Shown here piece after piece: positions 35,336-48,412 of a stretch of 64,000 nucleotides of DNA (within the stretch, counting starts at the first letter, position 1; every line of letters starts with the position of its first letter). The stretch is from contig NC_067161.1 in assembly GCF_903995435.1 (NCBI RefSeq), positions 11,887,376 to 11,951,375 of the forward strand, read 5' to 3'. Under the pieces are notes generated by a model. That model searched no databases. It saw only the letters and a list, made by a program, of their open reading frames with translations, and was not told the origin of the DNA. This DNA is from Acomys russatus (taxonomy: Eukaryota > Chordata > Mammalia > Rodentia > Muridae). The position numbers and the translations under genes are program-made.

Positions 35336-35785
35336 TTCTTCCCAAAGTGTTAAGTGGAGTTGCCTTAAGACCTAGAAATTCCCCTTCTAAGCAAAATCCG
35401 AAGAACAGCAGAACACAACCACACAAACCCTTGTTCACAGAGGTCCTAGTAGCACTAATATTTACAAGCAGAAGGTAGAAGTTATGCGTAGGTTCTCCAG
35501 TGGCGGATGGGATACAGGAACTAACAGACACTAAAAGGAGTGGAGCCTCAATATGCAGCAGCAAGAAAGAACCTGGAAATGGGGGTGCTCACTGGGAGAA
35601 CCCAGAGGCAGGCTCACAGACACAGAGTGAGCCCACGTCTAGGTAACAGGCCAAGCAAGTCCAGAGAGACCGAAAATGCATTGGTAGCTTGCCACCAGGC
35701 ATGCCGGGGAAGAAAAAACAGGAAATGACTGCCAATTGTTCTAGGGTCCTTTTTTGAGGATGATTAAAAAAATGTTCTAAAACTG

Positions 35786-36430
35786 ATAGGTGTGAGAGTT
35801 GGATCTGTGGTTAAGTGCACCGACTGTTTTTCCAGAGGACTTGGGTCCAATTCCCAGCACCCACACGGCATCTCACAATTGTCTGTAACTCCAGCCCCAG
35901 GGGATCAGACACCCTCTTCTGACATCCTCACACACCAGGCACATGTTGCAAAAACAGTCATCCACACAAAGTAAAAAAGAAAATCTAGCCGGGCGTGGTG
36001 GTGCACTCTTTTAATCTCAGAACTTGGGAGGCAGAGGCAGGTAGATTGCTTTGAGAGTCCAGGACAGCCAGGGATACACAGAGAAACTCTGTCTCAAAAA
36101 AACAAAAATAAAATCTAAAATAAAAATTTTAACTGATGACGGCCATAATTGCACAGCATGATGAGCAGTCTGGAAGTCAATGACCTCTCGCTTTGGATAG
36201 TATGTGAATTATACCTCAAGAACACTGTTATTGGGGCTGGAGAGATGGCTCAGAGGTTGAGAGCACTGTCTGCTCTTCCAGAGACCCTGAGTTCAATTCC
36301 CAGCAACCACATGGTAGATCACAACCATCTATAATGAGAACCGGTGTCCTCTTCTGGTATTCAGTGTTAGATGCAGATACAACATTGTATACATAATAAA
36401 TAAATTTTTTAAAAAAGAAGAAGAAGAAGA
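35786..36430 (+). repeat. B3, B1 and B2 cluster
   Basis: Sense B2/B3 35786-35980, sense B1 35988-36120 and sense B2 36233-36415 with GAA tail. Confidence 0.85.
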
Positions 36431-38180
36431 ACGCTGTCATTCCAAAGACTTGGAGGTTCCCAGAGAGCCTGTGGCCGTGGGCTAGAGGAAGGGACTCTAT
36501 ATAATAAGCCCATCTCGTACCTCCTTCAAGGAAGAGCTCGCATCCCCACTCCCATCTCCCTGGCTGCCCTTCAGCTGTGTTCTGCTGTGGAGCTAGGACC
36601 CCACTCTCTCTTCTGCCTGGAATGCACTTACCTCCTTGCCGCACCATCACCTCCAGGCCCTTCCCTAACCTCTGCTCCCCAATCAGCATGTACTGAGTAC
36701 TCATTGCACGCATGCTAGGATCTATGTTAGCTGCTAAGGAGGGCTTGGGAATGCCTGTCACCCTGGATGTCCCCAGATCTGTACCCTTTCCAACAAGAGA
36801 GCCAGAGCAAAGGTAGAGAAAGGGAGTCAGCTTTCAAACACTCAACTCATTCCCTGCTCTGGGCCAGCGTCTCCCCAGAGTCCTTCATCCCAGTGGAAAA
36901 GGCACCCTGCAGAGGAACTGAAGAGCCAAAGGCAGGAGACTCAGCCAGTGCTGGGGAGATGGAGACTCGCTAGGGACTAAGTGTAGGGATTTGGAGTCCC
37001 AAGTGGTGACAAGCTCAGACTGTGTATGTGCAATAGGGCCGAGTGGGACCTCCCTGGGAGTGCTTGGGGGGTGAACCAGCATGTCCGCAACAAATCCCAT
37101 TTACAGCTAGGTCTGAAGAAGGACTTCTGGGGACCCTACACGTACTAACATGCTTCCCAGACAGGGCTGGGCCAAAAACCACCAACCGCCCACAGGACTG
37201 CTGGCACTGGCTTGCCCCGACAAGCAAATACTGCCCTGGTGGTTGTGACTGGGTTGTGGTGCTGTATGTGTCCCTTGGACCTGGCTGCCCTTGGGGTGGG
37301 AATTAAATGTCTGTAGGTCACTTAAGTTCTCTGCCCCTCCTGCGGTGATGAGACTTGTTTAGGTGTCATGAGGCCCAGGGACAGCTGATTAACAAACAGA
37401 GCAGCTGGCAGAGGTTGGGTATCTGTGTGTGGGCAGGGACTGGAGTGGAAAAGTCGGATGGAGGCAGAGAGAAGACTTAGGCATAGTTACCTTTTTTCTG
37501 GTCGGGACAGCTGGTTCAACCTCTTGGGGTTCTTCCTCCTCTGCCTTCTCAGCAAGCAACTCTGGACCTGGTGCGCCTGGAAGAGGAGATGGGGCGTGAG
37601 AAGTTCCTGCAGTGTCCTAGCTTGACAGATTCCACACATGAGAGGGCCCCGGGAATCTCTCCACGTTCAGAGGAAGCTCCACAGACCGAACCTAGCTGCC
37701 TCCCCTGCCTTCTAATACAGGCCTTTCCAATCCTCTGGGGGAGCCACTTTGCTAATTCCCAAAGGGATAGGCCAGCTCTATCTGTCACATGGACTCTAAA
37801 ATGGTTACCCGTTCACCCGACAAGCTCTCTCCACAGAGCAGAGCTCCCAGCCTAATGGATGGCTAGAGGACTGTTGGCAAGGAATGCAACGACCTGCCAC
37901 AGGCTCAAAGACGACTGGGGGCTCCCTCCGCAGGGGACGCAAGCGTGGCTTCATCCTCCCTGCCCAAGCAGATTCCTGGACCCCGTGGCTGCCGACTCTC
38001 CCAGTGAAGAGGCTCTCACTCTCGGAACAAGGGCGCCCACCTGTCGCCCTGGTCCCAAAGGGGCGTAAGTAGACTTTCAAAAGAGAGGTCAGGGGCTCCC
38101 ACTCGTGCAGCCTAGTCGCTGTCTTGTGTCCCCCTCCCCGCCACCACATTCCCGTAGTATATGCGTGAAGACTTTGGAGA
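36431..38180. other. Repeat-poor 5' flank of HS3ST6
   Basis: About 1.7 kb without SINEs. Weak MIR/L2-like fragments near 36665-36740 and 37295-37390. No gene recognised. Confidence 0.45.
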
Positions 38181-38830
38181 CCAGCTCGGAAATTAGCAGG
38201 AGTTGCAAGTCCCAGGCGCGGTCTAGGCTCGGGACGGGGAGGGGCATCTCAGCCCCGCCCAGCTCCCCGCCCCTTTCGGGCTCGAGGGCTGCTAGGCTGC
38301 TAAGCTCAGCCCAGCAGCCGGGTGCCCATGGGCTGAGCGTGCGACAGTCGGGATGCGTGTCTGTCTGAGGTTCCCGTTCCTTGGCCTGGGCGCTGCGCGA
38401 CCCCATGGCAGGTAGCGGCGGCCTGGGCAGCGGGGCCGGGGACTTCCAGGGCGCGGAGTCGGGGCAGAGCACAGGACTGCGTGCTCCCCGTGCTCCGCTG
38501 GCGCTCGTAGCTCTGTTGCTAAGCGCCTACTGCCTCTTCGCCCTCCCCGGCCGCTGTCCACCTGCCGCCCGCGCCCCTGCACCGGTTCCCGCGCCCGCCG
38601 AGCCGCCCAACGCCTCCCGCCGTCTGGGAGCGCCCAGCCTGCCGGTGGCCAGCGGCCCGGGGCGCCGGCGCTTCCCGCAGGCACTCATCGTAGGCGTGAA
38701 GAAAGGTGGCACGCGCGCGTTGCTGGAGTTCCTGCGGCTGCACCCCGACGTCCGTGCACTTGGCTCTGAACCCCACTTCTTCGACAGGTGCTATGACCGC
38801 GGCCTCGCCTGGTACCGGTGAGCGCCCCTG
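38180..38830 (+). promoter_or_regulatory. HS3ST6 CpG island
   Basis: Very GC- and CpG-rich block covering the 5' UTR and all of coding exon 1, with CCCGCCCC boxes near 38268-38275. It contains no SINEs, unlike its surroundings. Confidence 0.7.
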
Positions 38831-40611
38831 CTGGTCCGCCCCCTTCGTCCATCCGCTTGCGCCTTAGACTGTACTTTCAGCTCAAGGCGGTGTGCTTTTC
38901 CGTAACCCAAGATGAATAGGGTAGAATCCCGGGCATTGGGTCTGTATCAAGCCTATTAGGGAAACAGCCTTGACCTCATGGATGAGGCCCCTGAAGGAAA
39001 GGCTATTTGTAGCATAGGCTTGCAGGAATTAGCAAATCTGAGGAAAACTGTTATGCTGTTGGTAGGCTAAGGGATTTAGCGAGGTGTGATCTAGCCAGAA
39101 GTAGTTTCCAGCCAGTGAGATAACTAGGAATTTAACCTGAAGCCTCATATATTCTAAACAAGTATTCTGCCACTAAGCTATTAATATAAATCTATATGCT
39201 ATTATAGATTATATTAATATAATCCCGGTGAGACTATTTGTGAGCCTTAGAAATACTTGGAGCTCAGTCATTTTATCATCCCTTGGCGTGCCTCTGTTCC
39301 CCATTATAACTCTGGGTAAGTATGGGTAATTATCTGACCACACTAGCCAACTATATTCTAGAAAGTGCCTTTCTCCCCACCCTGCATGAGGGGAGCCCTT
39401 GCCTGCTGGAGTCCGGAGAAAGTTAGGTCTGGGCTTCATTGAGGGAAACTGCCCTTTAGATACATTCTCCTGCAACTGGACACCCCAAGTTTTCCCCAGC
39501 TGTAGCAGTATGTCCTGGTGGACGGGTCGGGTCGGTCAGACACACGAGGCCCTCCCTGCTGAGTCTGGTCTTAGAGTCTAGAGGCAGGCCCTGCCCACTC
39601 CCTGCTATGCAGGCACTGAGGAGGGAGTTTACGTCCCTGTCCCTTCCTGTGGGGAAATGGGCTTTATAGACTGGCTTGCCTCATCTGCAAGCTTGTGCTG
39701 AGCTAAGATCACCTGGAGAATCGGTGGGGGTGGGGGAGGGGGTGAGAGGACCCCCCAGGCACGCCAGCCTCCATTTTCCAGGTCCTTCTTAGCCTTGTTA
39801 ACTTTGCCTTCTGCATTGAGACTGGGGGGTTTGGGAGAGAGCACGCTCCCAAGCCCTGAAGGCTGCTACTACCTGAGGAGAGGCCTCGGAAACACTGGTG
39901 TTCCCAGCATGGGGGTAGGGAGTGTTCAGGACGATATAACACAGTTTTAGGCTCCATCTGGAAGTAGTACGTAAGATGCTGGGGGAGGGGTGAAACCCAC
40001 GGCCTCCATCCCGCTAATCAGGGCTTGCCACTTGAGATTTGCTCAGGAGTGCAGAGTGAATACCTACCTGGCTGGGCTTCTGGACTGTGTAGCCTAGTGC
40101 CTTCACCTGGCTATAGCCACAAGGGTTGCCGTGCTCTCCGGTGATCACTCCTTAGGTGATGTTCTTTTCAACCCATCGCATGTATGCCTGGAGCCACTGA
40201 AAATGACCACCTGACTCAATATCTCCAGTCCCAGGACCCGGGCTGAGCCCCCAGGACCTGTGGAACTCTGTCCCAGTGTGGGCTGAGGGAGGGAGGTGTG
40301 AGGGGAGCAGCCACTGGTGGGGTACTGCTTGGTTTGGACTGTGACCTGCCTCACTCAGGCAGTGACATGAGGATCCACTGGACTCAGCCCTTGGCCCAAC
40401 CATTCTCCTTCCTGGTTCTCGATTAGATCATTTCTTTGGCTTTGCTGCTGTTGCCTTGGGGACGGGATCTTTTGTAGCTCAGGCTGGCCTCAGATTCCCA
40501 GGGTGGCCGAGAGTGAGGTTGAATTCCTCGTCCTCTTGCCTGTATCTCATGAGCGTAGGGGAGGGCAGGCATCGCTGTTATAGTCTCTACTCTGTCGGCC
40601 TCTCCCTACCC

Positions 40612-40688
<77 letters not shown>

Positions 40689-43600
40689 ATACACTGACAT
40701 GCTCATGTAGGCCAGAGGCTAACTCTCTCAGGAGTCTTTTCCCTCTGTGGGATCTGGGTGTTGAACTCAGTCAACAGATTTGCACAGCGAACACTTTTAC
40801 TTGCTGAGCCATGTCACCAACCCAAGGAGGACTTTGTTTGTTTTTTTGTTTTTGTTTTTGTTTTTGAGGCAGGGTCTTATTTATGCAATTTGGCTGCCTT
40901 GTGTAGACCAGGCAGGCCAGCTTCAAACGCAAAGAGATGGAGGCATGTGCCACAACCACATCCAGCCTATGGGTGTTATGCAGTTTTAGGAGTCGAACTC
41001 TGGGATTGTACATACTAGCCAACTGAATTACACTCCCAGCTTCTTAGGCTTTTAAGGCTCTTCTATCTTGGGGGCCATGGCCCCTGACCACTTTCAAAAT
41101 CACTTACTAACCCACCCACCCTCACCCTCTTAAGTTTTGGGGTGTCTGTCAGCTATATTTTCTGTAAAAACAAGAAGAGGTAAGAAGGGGTATGGGTAGG
41201 GGAATCCCTGTAGTTTCTGGGGTTTAAGATCAGGCCATATAAGAGGTGCTAGGATGCTGGGCGTGGTGGCACACGCCTTTAATCCCAGCACTCGGGAGGC
41301 AGAGGCAGGCAGATCGCTGTGAGTTCAAGGCCAGCCTGATCTACAAAGGGAGTCCAGGACAGCCAAGGCTAACACAGAGAGACCCTGTCTCCAGAAAAAG
41401 AAAGAAAGAAAGAAAGAAAGAAAGGAAAAAGAAAAAGAGGTCCTAGGATATTCAGAGATGGGGAGGGCATTTATTTCCTCCTGTCTGGAGGCGTGGTCCC
41501 CTAGCACTCTCTGACACTGGATAAGATCCGTAACCAGTTTCCCTTGGGCTCCTTGGATCTGGCCCAAATGAGGTGTGGGATGCCTAGGGTATGGTGGTGT
41601 GCTGGAGGGGCTGGGCAAGCAGGGGGCGTGGTCTCCAGCTGGCTGGGAGCCACAGAGAAACGCAAACCAGATGGGGTGGGTGCAACAGGAGGGACGGTTC
41701 ATGGAGCTCCATGAGGGAGCTCTGCCCTGGTTGTTCTCACCCTCCACACACACCGGTGGTCTCCTCTCTCCAAGATCACAGGGCGAGGCTTCTGAGGTGC
41801 ATGGAGGGTAACTGATGCCAAAGATGCCAGGTTGCAGAAGGGCTTGGGGCAGGAGTGGCACCCTACTGTCTCATTGAACTTTCCCTGGCAATGTTGGGGT
41901 GCCGTTCCCATGTGTTTCCTGACTATACAAGGTAGATTATTGATGGCAGGGGCCTCTGGGAACAGAAGTCCCATGGAATTCCACCTTTTGGGTGGACCAG
42001 GAGGAGACCTGAGGCCTACCATTTTCCCTCAGGACTTCCTGTTCCTTCTCAATCTTAAGATGTTTGCCTATCAAGTGGGGGAGGAGGGTTACTGGGTCAG
42101 TGGGTCATCCAGATGGAGGAGGCAGACGCTGCCCTTACAACTTGCATAGGTCAGCTGTGCCTGGGCCCTTGCTCTGCAGCCCTACATGCCACTCACCCTT
42201 CTCTGCTCTGGTCATGGGTGACGTCATAAGCCTGGTACTGCTGAGGCTCTCTCTCTCTCTCTCCCTCTGAGACAACATGATCTATCTGTAGTTTATCCTG
42301 CTTTCAAAGTCTCCATCAAGCTAGGCATCATGGTGGCGTGTGCCTTTAATTACAGTGCTTGGGAGGCAGAGGCAAGTGGCTGTCTGTGAGTTTGAGTCTG
42401 GTCTACAGAATGAGTCTAGGACAGCCAGGTCTGTTACACAGAGAAACCTTGTCTTGAAAAACCAAAAAATAAAAAATAAAAATAGAGCCGGGCGTGGTGG
42501 CATACACCTTTAATGCCAGCACTAGGGAAGCAGAGGCAGGTGGATCACTGTGGGTTCGAGGCCAGCCTGGTCTACAAAGCGAGTCCAGGACAGCCAAGGC
42601 TGCACAGAGAGACCCTGTCTCAAAAAACCAAATAAATAAAAATAAATCAAATTCTCCATCACATCTGCCTCAGTTCCCAGAGTCCTGAGATTATAGACAT
42701 GTACCACCATATCTGGGTCTGATCTCGCTCTTGCCTGATCTAATGGGGTACACGCACATATCCCCTGACCATCCTCAGCACCCCCAAACTGATCACCCCC
42801 GCATGGCTCCTTTGCATTTTTGCCTGTCCTTTATTTGTAGTTTCTTGGGAGCCTGAACAGAAAGAAGAGAATGAAGGCCGGTGGGTCAGTAAAGCTGGCT
42901 TACGTCAGGTGTGCCACCTTGGCCAGAGTGGGTTCTGGGGATTGTCAGTAAGGGGTGAGCAGTGTTTCTGAGAGGATGATGGGAGTTGGTGCTGGGCAGC
43001 TGTCTCTCTAAGCCTCTGCCTCTATTGACCTAGTTCCTAGCTTTTCTTTGGAGCTGTTTGCTCAGCTGACCCGCCCCGCCCCGCCCCGCCTCGCCCTACC
43101 TCACTGTGTACTAACTGGCTGTCAGGTGCAGTCCAAGGACACCACCTCTCAGGGTGCCTGGGCCTGCCCGGGCCAGGCGCTCTGTGTGGGTTCACTTCAG
43201 TTCCTGGCTTCGCTGTTGTCAGCTGACTTTCTCTGAACATTTGGATTAGGCCAACACTCTCCTTCAGAATGAAGGAAATATCGGGAATGCTGGTTCCAGG
43301 TGCCCTAAGGCCACTGGGGACTTGGGACAGGCCCCAGGTAGATCAGAGCCATGGCACTCTGCTGGTGACAACTCAATGTCTTGAGGGGATGTAGTTACAT
43401 GGGGGGGGGGGGTGAGGCCAGTCTTTGGTAGCTGCATTTGTCAGTAATAATTGATGACCTAATTCACGGTCGGTGATTACAGTAAAGAGGCAGGCAGGGT
43501 CTGTGCGGGCTGGGCTCAGCGGTGTCTGGTCAAGGCTGGGGTGCAGCAGCTCTGCAAGGGGTTGGTCTGTGGTGTGGGCCTTGCCAGGACTCCATGGAGG

Positions 43601-44495
43601 TGGCACTTGAAGGAGAAGGGTCATAGAACTTGAAGAATGTCTTTGGTGGCTATTGCCCTCCGAGGTTGTCACTTTGTTTACCCTAGAGCTGTACTGACTA
43701 AGGGCAGCCTTGGTTTTGGGCTCTAGTGTGGGCCAATAGTGGATGGGGGTATCCCTGCACTTTAGGAGGGTGGGCCTAAGAGGGGAGGAGCCTTCCTCAG
43801 AGGAGGGGGTGGGTTGGTCCCTGGTTCCTGAGAAGAGATGCAAGCTGTGATCACTGTTACTCCTCCTGCCGCTCCACAGGGGTCTGATGCCACGTTCCCT
43901 GGACGGGCAGATCACCATGGAGAAGACACCCAGCTACTTTGTGACTCAGGAGGCCCCCCGCCGAATCCATGGCATGTCCCCAGACACCAAGCTGATTGTA
44001 GTGGTGCGGAACCCTGTGACTCGGGCCATCTCTGATTACGCACAGACACTCTCCAAGACCCCAGGCCTGCCTAGCTTCCGCGCCCTGGCCTTCCGCCACG
44101 GCCTGGGTCCTGTGGACACAGCCTGGAGCGCTGTGCGCATTGGTCTCTATGCCCAGCATTTGGACAACTGGCTCCGCTACTTCCCTCTGTCCCACTTCCT
44201 GTTTGTCAGCGGCGAGCGCCTGGTCAGTGACCCGGCTGGCGAAGTGGGCCGTGTACAGGACTTTTTGGGCCTCAAACGGGTCGTCACCGACAAACATTTC
44301 TACTTTAACGCTACCAAGGGCTTCCCCTGCCTCAAAAAGTCCCAGGGCAGTGGCCGCCCCCGCTGCCTGGGGAAATCCAAGGGCCGGCCTCACCCCCGGG
44401 TGCCGGAGGCAGTGGTTCGGCGCCTGCAGGCATTCTACCGGCCTTTCAACCGCAAGTTCTACCAGATGACTGGCCAGGACTTTGGCTGGGACTGA
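38405..44495 (+). CDS. HS3ST6: Heparan sulfate glucosamine 3-O-sulfotransferase 6
   Basis: Two coding exons, 38405-38817 (donor GTGAGC) and 43880-44495 (TGA at 44493-44495), give 1029 nt and 342 aa. The ATG at 38405 (CCCCATGG) begins MAGSGGLGSG; an N-terminal cytoplasmic tail is followed by a signal-anchor helix at about residues 31-48 (PLALVALLLSAYCLFALPG), a Pro/Ala-rich stem, and a lumenal sulfotransferase domain. The 5'-phosphosulfate-binding loop is GVKKGGTRALLEF (K99-T103), the catalytic-region motif is SEPHFFD (E122), and the 3'-phosphate-binding motif is RNPVTRAISDY (R181, S189). Two late cysteines in GFPCLKK and RPRCLGK are the usual disulfide pair. The enzyme transfers sulfate from PAPS to the 3-OH of glucosamine in heparan sulfate in the Golgi. 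The single large intron (about 5 kb) and its position after MSRB1 agree with HS3ST6 rather than other HS3ST paralogues. Confidence 0.97.
38830..40440. other. Proximal HS3ST6 intron, mostly unique
   Basis: An ID/B4 remnant near 39125-39180 and an inverted AT-rich sequence near 39180-39225 (TATAGATTATATTAATATAA). Otherwise no repeat recognised. Confidence 0.5.
40443..41045 (-). repeat. Old B1/B3/B4 remnants with (GT)n(GA)n
   Basis: Old antisense B1-like 40443-40600; GT tract 40614-40659 and GA tract 40660-40675; B3-like 40676-40825; antisense B4-like 40833-41045. Confidence 0.7.
41253..41440 (+). repeat. B1 SINE with (GAAA)n tail
   Basis: Sense B1 whose tail is a GAAA microsatellite at 41395-41425. 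Confidence 0.9.
41441..42319. other. Unique HS3ST6 intron segment
   Basis: No SINE. A short (CT)n occurs at 42247-42267. Confidence 0.5.
42320..42720. repeat. B1 cluster in HS3ST6 intron
   Basis: Sense B1 42320-42482 and 42487-42650, then an antisense B1 remnant to 42720. Confidence 0.85.
42721..43879. other. Distal HS3ST6 intron, unique
   Basis: Repeat-poor. Contains a (CCGCC)n-like short tract at 43070-43095 and a poly-G at 43399-43411. Confidence 0.5.
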
Positions 44496-44602
44496 TGAAG
44501 ACCCAGCTCAGCCTTTCCCTGGACACCCAGTAACTTTAATTTATGTCTGTCTGCCTGGTCATTGCAGGCTGCTGCGGCATGCCGAGTAGAGAGAATGTTT
44601 AG

Positions 44603-44612
44603 AATATAAAAT
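44603..44612 (+). terminator. Possible HS3ST6 polyadenylation signal
   Basis: No canonical AATAAA follows the stop closely. A non-canonical AATATAAA-like sequence near 44603-44612 is about 110 bases downstream. Confidence 0.35.
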
Positions 44613-46047
44613 CTGGAACTGTGTTTTTTCCCACTCGGGCCTGAAGGTGGAGGCCGCAGTGGGATCCTAAATCCTAACTCTGTCAGACACTGCCGCCGCC
44701 CCTCCCCCCCCAGGAGGTGATCAGTGCATGGTCACATGTCACAGGTGAACTCGTGAGGCTTAGAGAGGTGGGGGCCTGCCCTGTGACACACAGGTGGCTC
44801 TGGAGCCTGTCACAGCCACCCTTCAGCCTAAGGAGGCTGAGCAGGGTTGCCCCTAGGTTTAGGATGACCACAGGCTCCAGGGTCTTTGCGTGGTGGGGCA
44901 AGGCAAAGGTGACTTGGCCAACTGAGTGTGCTGTATCTACCATCTCATTTCATCCTTGGCCCCGCCTGGAAGCCTTAATGGAATTAGCTGGGCAGGTGAG
45001 CGGGTGCTTCTAACAGCCACCAAGTGGTTCCAGAGGAGCCCCACCTGCCTGCCCGCCAGGCGATACTCCCACAATGCCCTGCGTGCTCTCCAATCTTCTG
45101 CCTCTACCCAACCAGGGCAGAGCAGGAGCCAATGGCCAGAGCTGGGCAGGCGAGGTACTCTCCCCTGCTCCAGATGCCCCCCAACTGTCTGGATAGTGAC
45201 CTCTGAGGCCACTCAAGCCCTGTCATACCTGCACTACCCCAGGTCTCTCTAAGGACCCAGCTGCGGCCTTTGCATTCAAGACCCCTCAGGTCTCCTGGCC
45301 TGTCCTTGGCTGTGATGCGGCTGTTCCCCTCTGAGATGCTTAGGGCTATTCCTCATCCTGAATGTAAGGGAAGTTCACTGGGCATGAGGCTAGTCTGCCT
45401 GCACCTACCTCACCTGGTTGTCAAGGTTCACTATGAGCCAAAGGTCCCACAGGTCACTGTAGCCTCCGTTTTGGCCACATGACTCCATCAGCAGTGTTAA
45501 CAGAGAGGGTCAGTTAATGTCTGCACCAAGAAGAGGCTCACTGTGAGGAGGAGGAAGGACCTGTGGCAGGCTGCAGGGCCTTGCCTTTGCTCAGGGTGAC
45601 TTCTAAGCTCACACTCCTGTCTGGAGCTGCTCAGAAAAGCTGGCGCTTTCTCCAGGCCGAGTTGCCCTGGGCCAGGCCAGTGGGGTTGGGGCCTGGCACT
45701 GGGATTTCCTTCCAGCACCCACAAAGCAACTGCCATGGCAATGTGCTGGGCAGATGTTGGTCCAGATGCTGGGTGAGAGGAGTGGCACAGCCTCCCCTAG
45801 ACTCAGACTCTGACGTGGGTGAAGGGAGACATATTCCACACCTGGCCCTGTTAGATGGTGCCCAATGGCTTGGTGCCCGTCTTTATTCCCTGGGGCAGAG
45901 GTGGGAAGGAGGGCAGGAAAGCCCTTGCCAGCCCAGGGCCCATACGTTCACCTTGGGCAGTCCCAGGGCCCTCACTATCACCCTGGCCTGCTACTGTCCT
46001 CTGCTGGGATGGTGTCTTCAGCAGCTCCCATTATTTTAATTTATTTT
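44613..46047. other. Downstream of HS3ST6: mostly unique
   Basis: 44740-44830 resembles an antisense MIR (GTGACACACAGGTGGCTCTGG). No gene recognised. Confidence 0.45.
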
Positions 46048-46200
46048 GTTTTTGTTTTTTCGAGACAGGGTTCTCTCTGTGTAGCAGCCCTGGCTGTGCT
46101 GGAACTCACTGTGTAGACCAGGCTAGCCTGGAACTTACAGAGACCGGCCTGCCTCTGCCTCCCTAAATGCTGGGATTAAAGGCGTGTGCCAGCCTCCCCC
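46048..46200 (-). repeat. B1 SINE
   Basis: Antisense B1, moderately diverged (GTAGCAGCCCTGGCTGTGC). Confidence 0.88.
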
Positions 46201-48140
46201 CCATCTAATTATTTTAAACTGTTCTCATTCCCACCCCATCCCCATTGCTTCTTGCATGAAGACTAGATGCCTACCCACAGCTCTAAAAAACTCTTCAAAG
46301 CTCAACCGTCCCGTTTTGCCTGTTCCCCTCAGCTCTAAGCTCTAAGCTCCTTCTGCCCTGACCCCTGACCCCTGCCATCTCCATCTCTCTGTTATGTCCT
46401 TTTTCTACCTCCACAAGCTTTGCATATACTGGTCTCTCTGCCCAGATGCCCTTCTCTGCAGGTGAATCAGATAGAAGCAGGGCATGAGAGGCAGGGGCAC
46501 CCTCCAGCTGGGCAGCTGGGCCTCCACCCTGGTTTCCCTGTTTCTCTCCCTGTGTTCAGAGCTCTTTGTTTGAGGCCATTGAGGTGAGTACCCACCCCCA
46601 TGGAGCTTTCTTGGGTGCAGTGCTGTGAGGCCATCGCTTTGCCTGGGCCCAGACTGGACTGCTGTGTTCTGCCCACACCCACCCAATGGAAACTTAGCCC
46701 AAGGGCCAACGCCCGGTGCGAGGTGCCCAGCTGTGCCTCAGAACACATTGTGGGCAGATGTGGTGGGTCTTACAGGCCGAGTGGGGGTGGAGCTCCTTGG
46801 GGGAGTCATCAGCCTTTAATTAAAGTCCCTACATTGCTTCCCCAGCTGCTCTGTGGGTTTTCCATGTTGGAATGTTCCAGATGGAGTGAGAAGTGCTGAT
46901 TCAATTATCTTCTTCCTGTCTTGACCAGTGGAGAAGGGGCCTGGGATCTTTTCTCCAGCTCTCAGTTAGACAGGGGTGGAGTGGGTGGGGACAAGTCTCC
47001 TTACCACCCTGGCTTTGGATACAGCAGGTACTGAGATCCTGAGCGGACTCTGGCCTGAGTGCCCAAGGTCAAGGGGAGGCAAGAAAAGGCAGCACCTGGA
47101 TCCACCCACCCATCTCATAGGTCCCCCAGAGCTTGGCAATAAAGTCAAGCAGGGCTGTGCTTGCTGACCCCTCCCTCCTGCGAGTTGAGGCGAGCCTGAG
47201 GTCTCTGGTTGTGGGTGGTCTCTCTCCATAGGGCCTGGCCAGCCTCTGGTCAGTGCTGGGTGGTGAGAAGATCAAAGGCAGGCAGCCCCCCTGGCTTGCT
47301 TGCTCCCCAGGGTGTGCTGGGCAGGGTGGGGTTAGGAAAAGGAAGGAGGCGCTGGGCATAGTACCTTGGCTCACAGAGAACACCTGTGAGTCCCTGCTCT
47401 GGGGTCAGGTCTTATGCTATTGGTCCTCCCATCTGGTCTCCAAGTGGCCAACGATGGACAAGTCTGGGTCTAGAGGTCACGCTCAGAGGACCTGATTGAC
47501 TTCAACCTCCAGGATGCCTATGGCGGAGTCAGCTTGCCCTGGTTCTTTGGCTTTTGGGAGGGAGCTGCCAGACTGTGGGTTTCCAAGGAGTGTCCATAGC
47601 ACTTTAGTGCGGCTGACACAGGCCAGGCCGGGGCTGTGTGAAGGCCTCTGATGGCTTAGTTTGCGCAGTCTCCCTTGAAGTTTTCAACACAGTTCCTGCA
47701 GTTCCTCAAACTCAGTTGGGAGGGACTGAGACTATGCCACCATGACGTATGTTATGGAGTTTGGATCCTGTGGGGGAAACACCACAGACTCATCCGAATT
47801 ACAATGAAATGAATTTGTTATTACTGCTAGCAGGATACCAACCTTAAACCTAGATTAAAGATCTACCTCCCAGAAGGGGCTAGAAGAAGTGTTTTTAAGG
47901 TGGAGACCACAATGACCTCATTTTCTGGAATATTCAGGTGAGTGAGAATCTGCTTCACTCCCTCAGCTGGTGAGGCATGCCCCTCCCCCCTGTTACATAA
48001 ACAAGCAGGTTTACAAAAGCCAGAGAAAGCAGTTTTACAGCTCTGGGGAGGGAACTAGAGGTCAGGGTTAGAGACTGAGGACTAGTGGGTAAGAGGGCAG
48101 TCCTGGTGGAAGCTTTGGGCAGTGTGATGGTTGGTTTTGT
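46201..48140. other. Repeat-poor intergenic block
   Basis: Almost 2 kb without SINEs. Holds the inverted repeat TGGAATGTTCCA at 46868-46879 and TTTAATTAAA at about 46815-46824. Possible regulatory DNA. Confidence 0.4.
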
Positions 48141-48149
48141 TTGTTGTTT

Positions 48150-48322
48150 GCTTTTTTTTTTTTTTTTGCGGGGGGTGGGGGCTGGTTTTTTGAGACAGGG
48201 TTTCTCTTGGCTGTCCTGGACTCTCGCTTTGTAGACCAGGCTGGCCTCAGACCCACAGAGCTTCACCTGCCTCCGCCTCCCGAGTGCCAGAACTAAAGCT
48301 GTGCGCGCCACCACAGTGGCCT
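48150..48322 (-). repeat. B1 SINE
   Basis: Antisense B1 with poly-T and G-rich start. Confidence 0.88.
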
Positions 48323-48412
48323 GTGATGGTTTGGTTTTAATGTTGACCTCTGATAAATTAGAATCCCCTGAGTAAGGAGCCCCGCCTAAAGGGGTGCTCT
48401 GGTTGCCTTAGT

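Noticed and set aside
36228..36761. 177-codon minus-strand ORF
   Set aside because: Overlaps a B2 at its end and lacks recognisable domains or splice context.
43373..43918. 181-codon minus-strand ORF in the HS3ST6 intron
   Set aside because: Chance open frame in GC-rich intron sequence that runs into HS3ST6 exon 2 on the opposite strand; no family match recognised.
44926..47495. Several 80-160 codon ORFs downstream of HS3ST6
   Set aside because: Overlapping on both strands with no domain, no splice logic and no known gene expected here by synteny.
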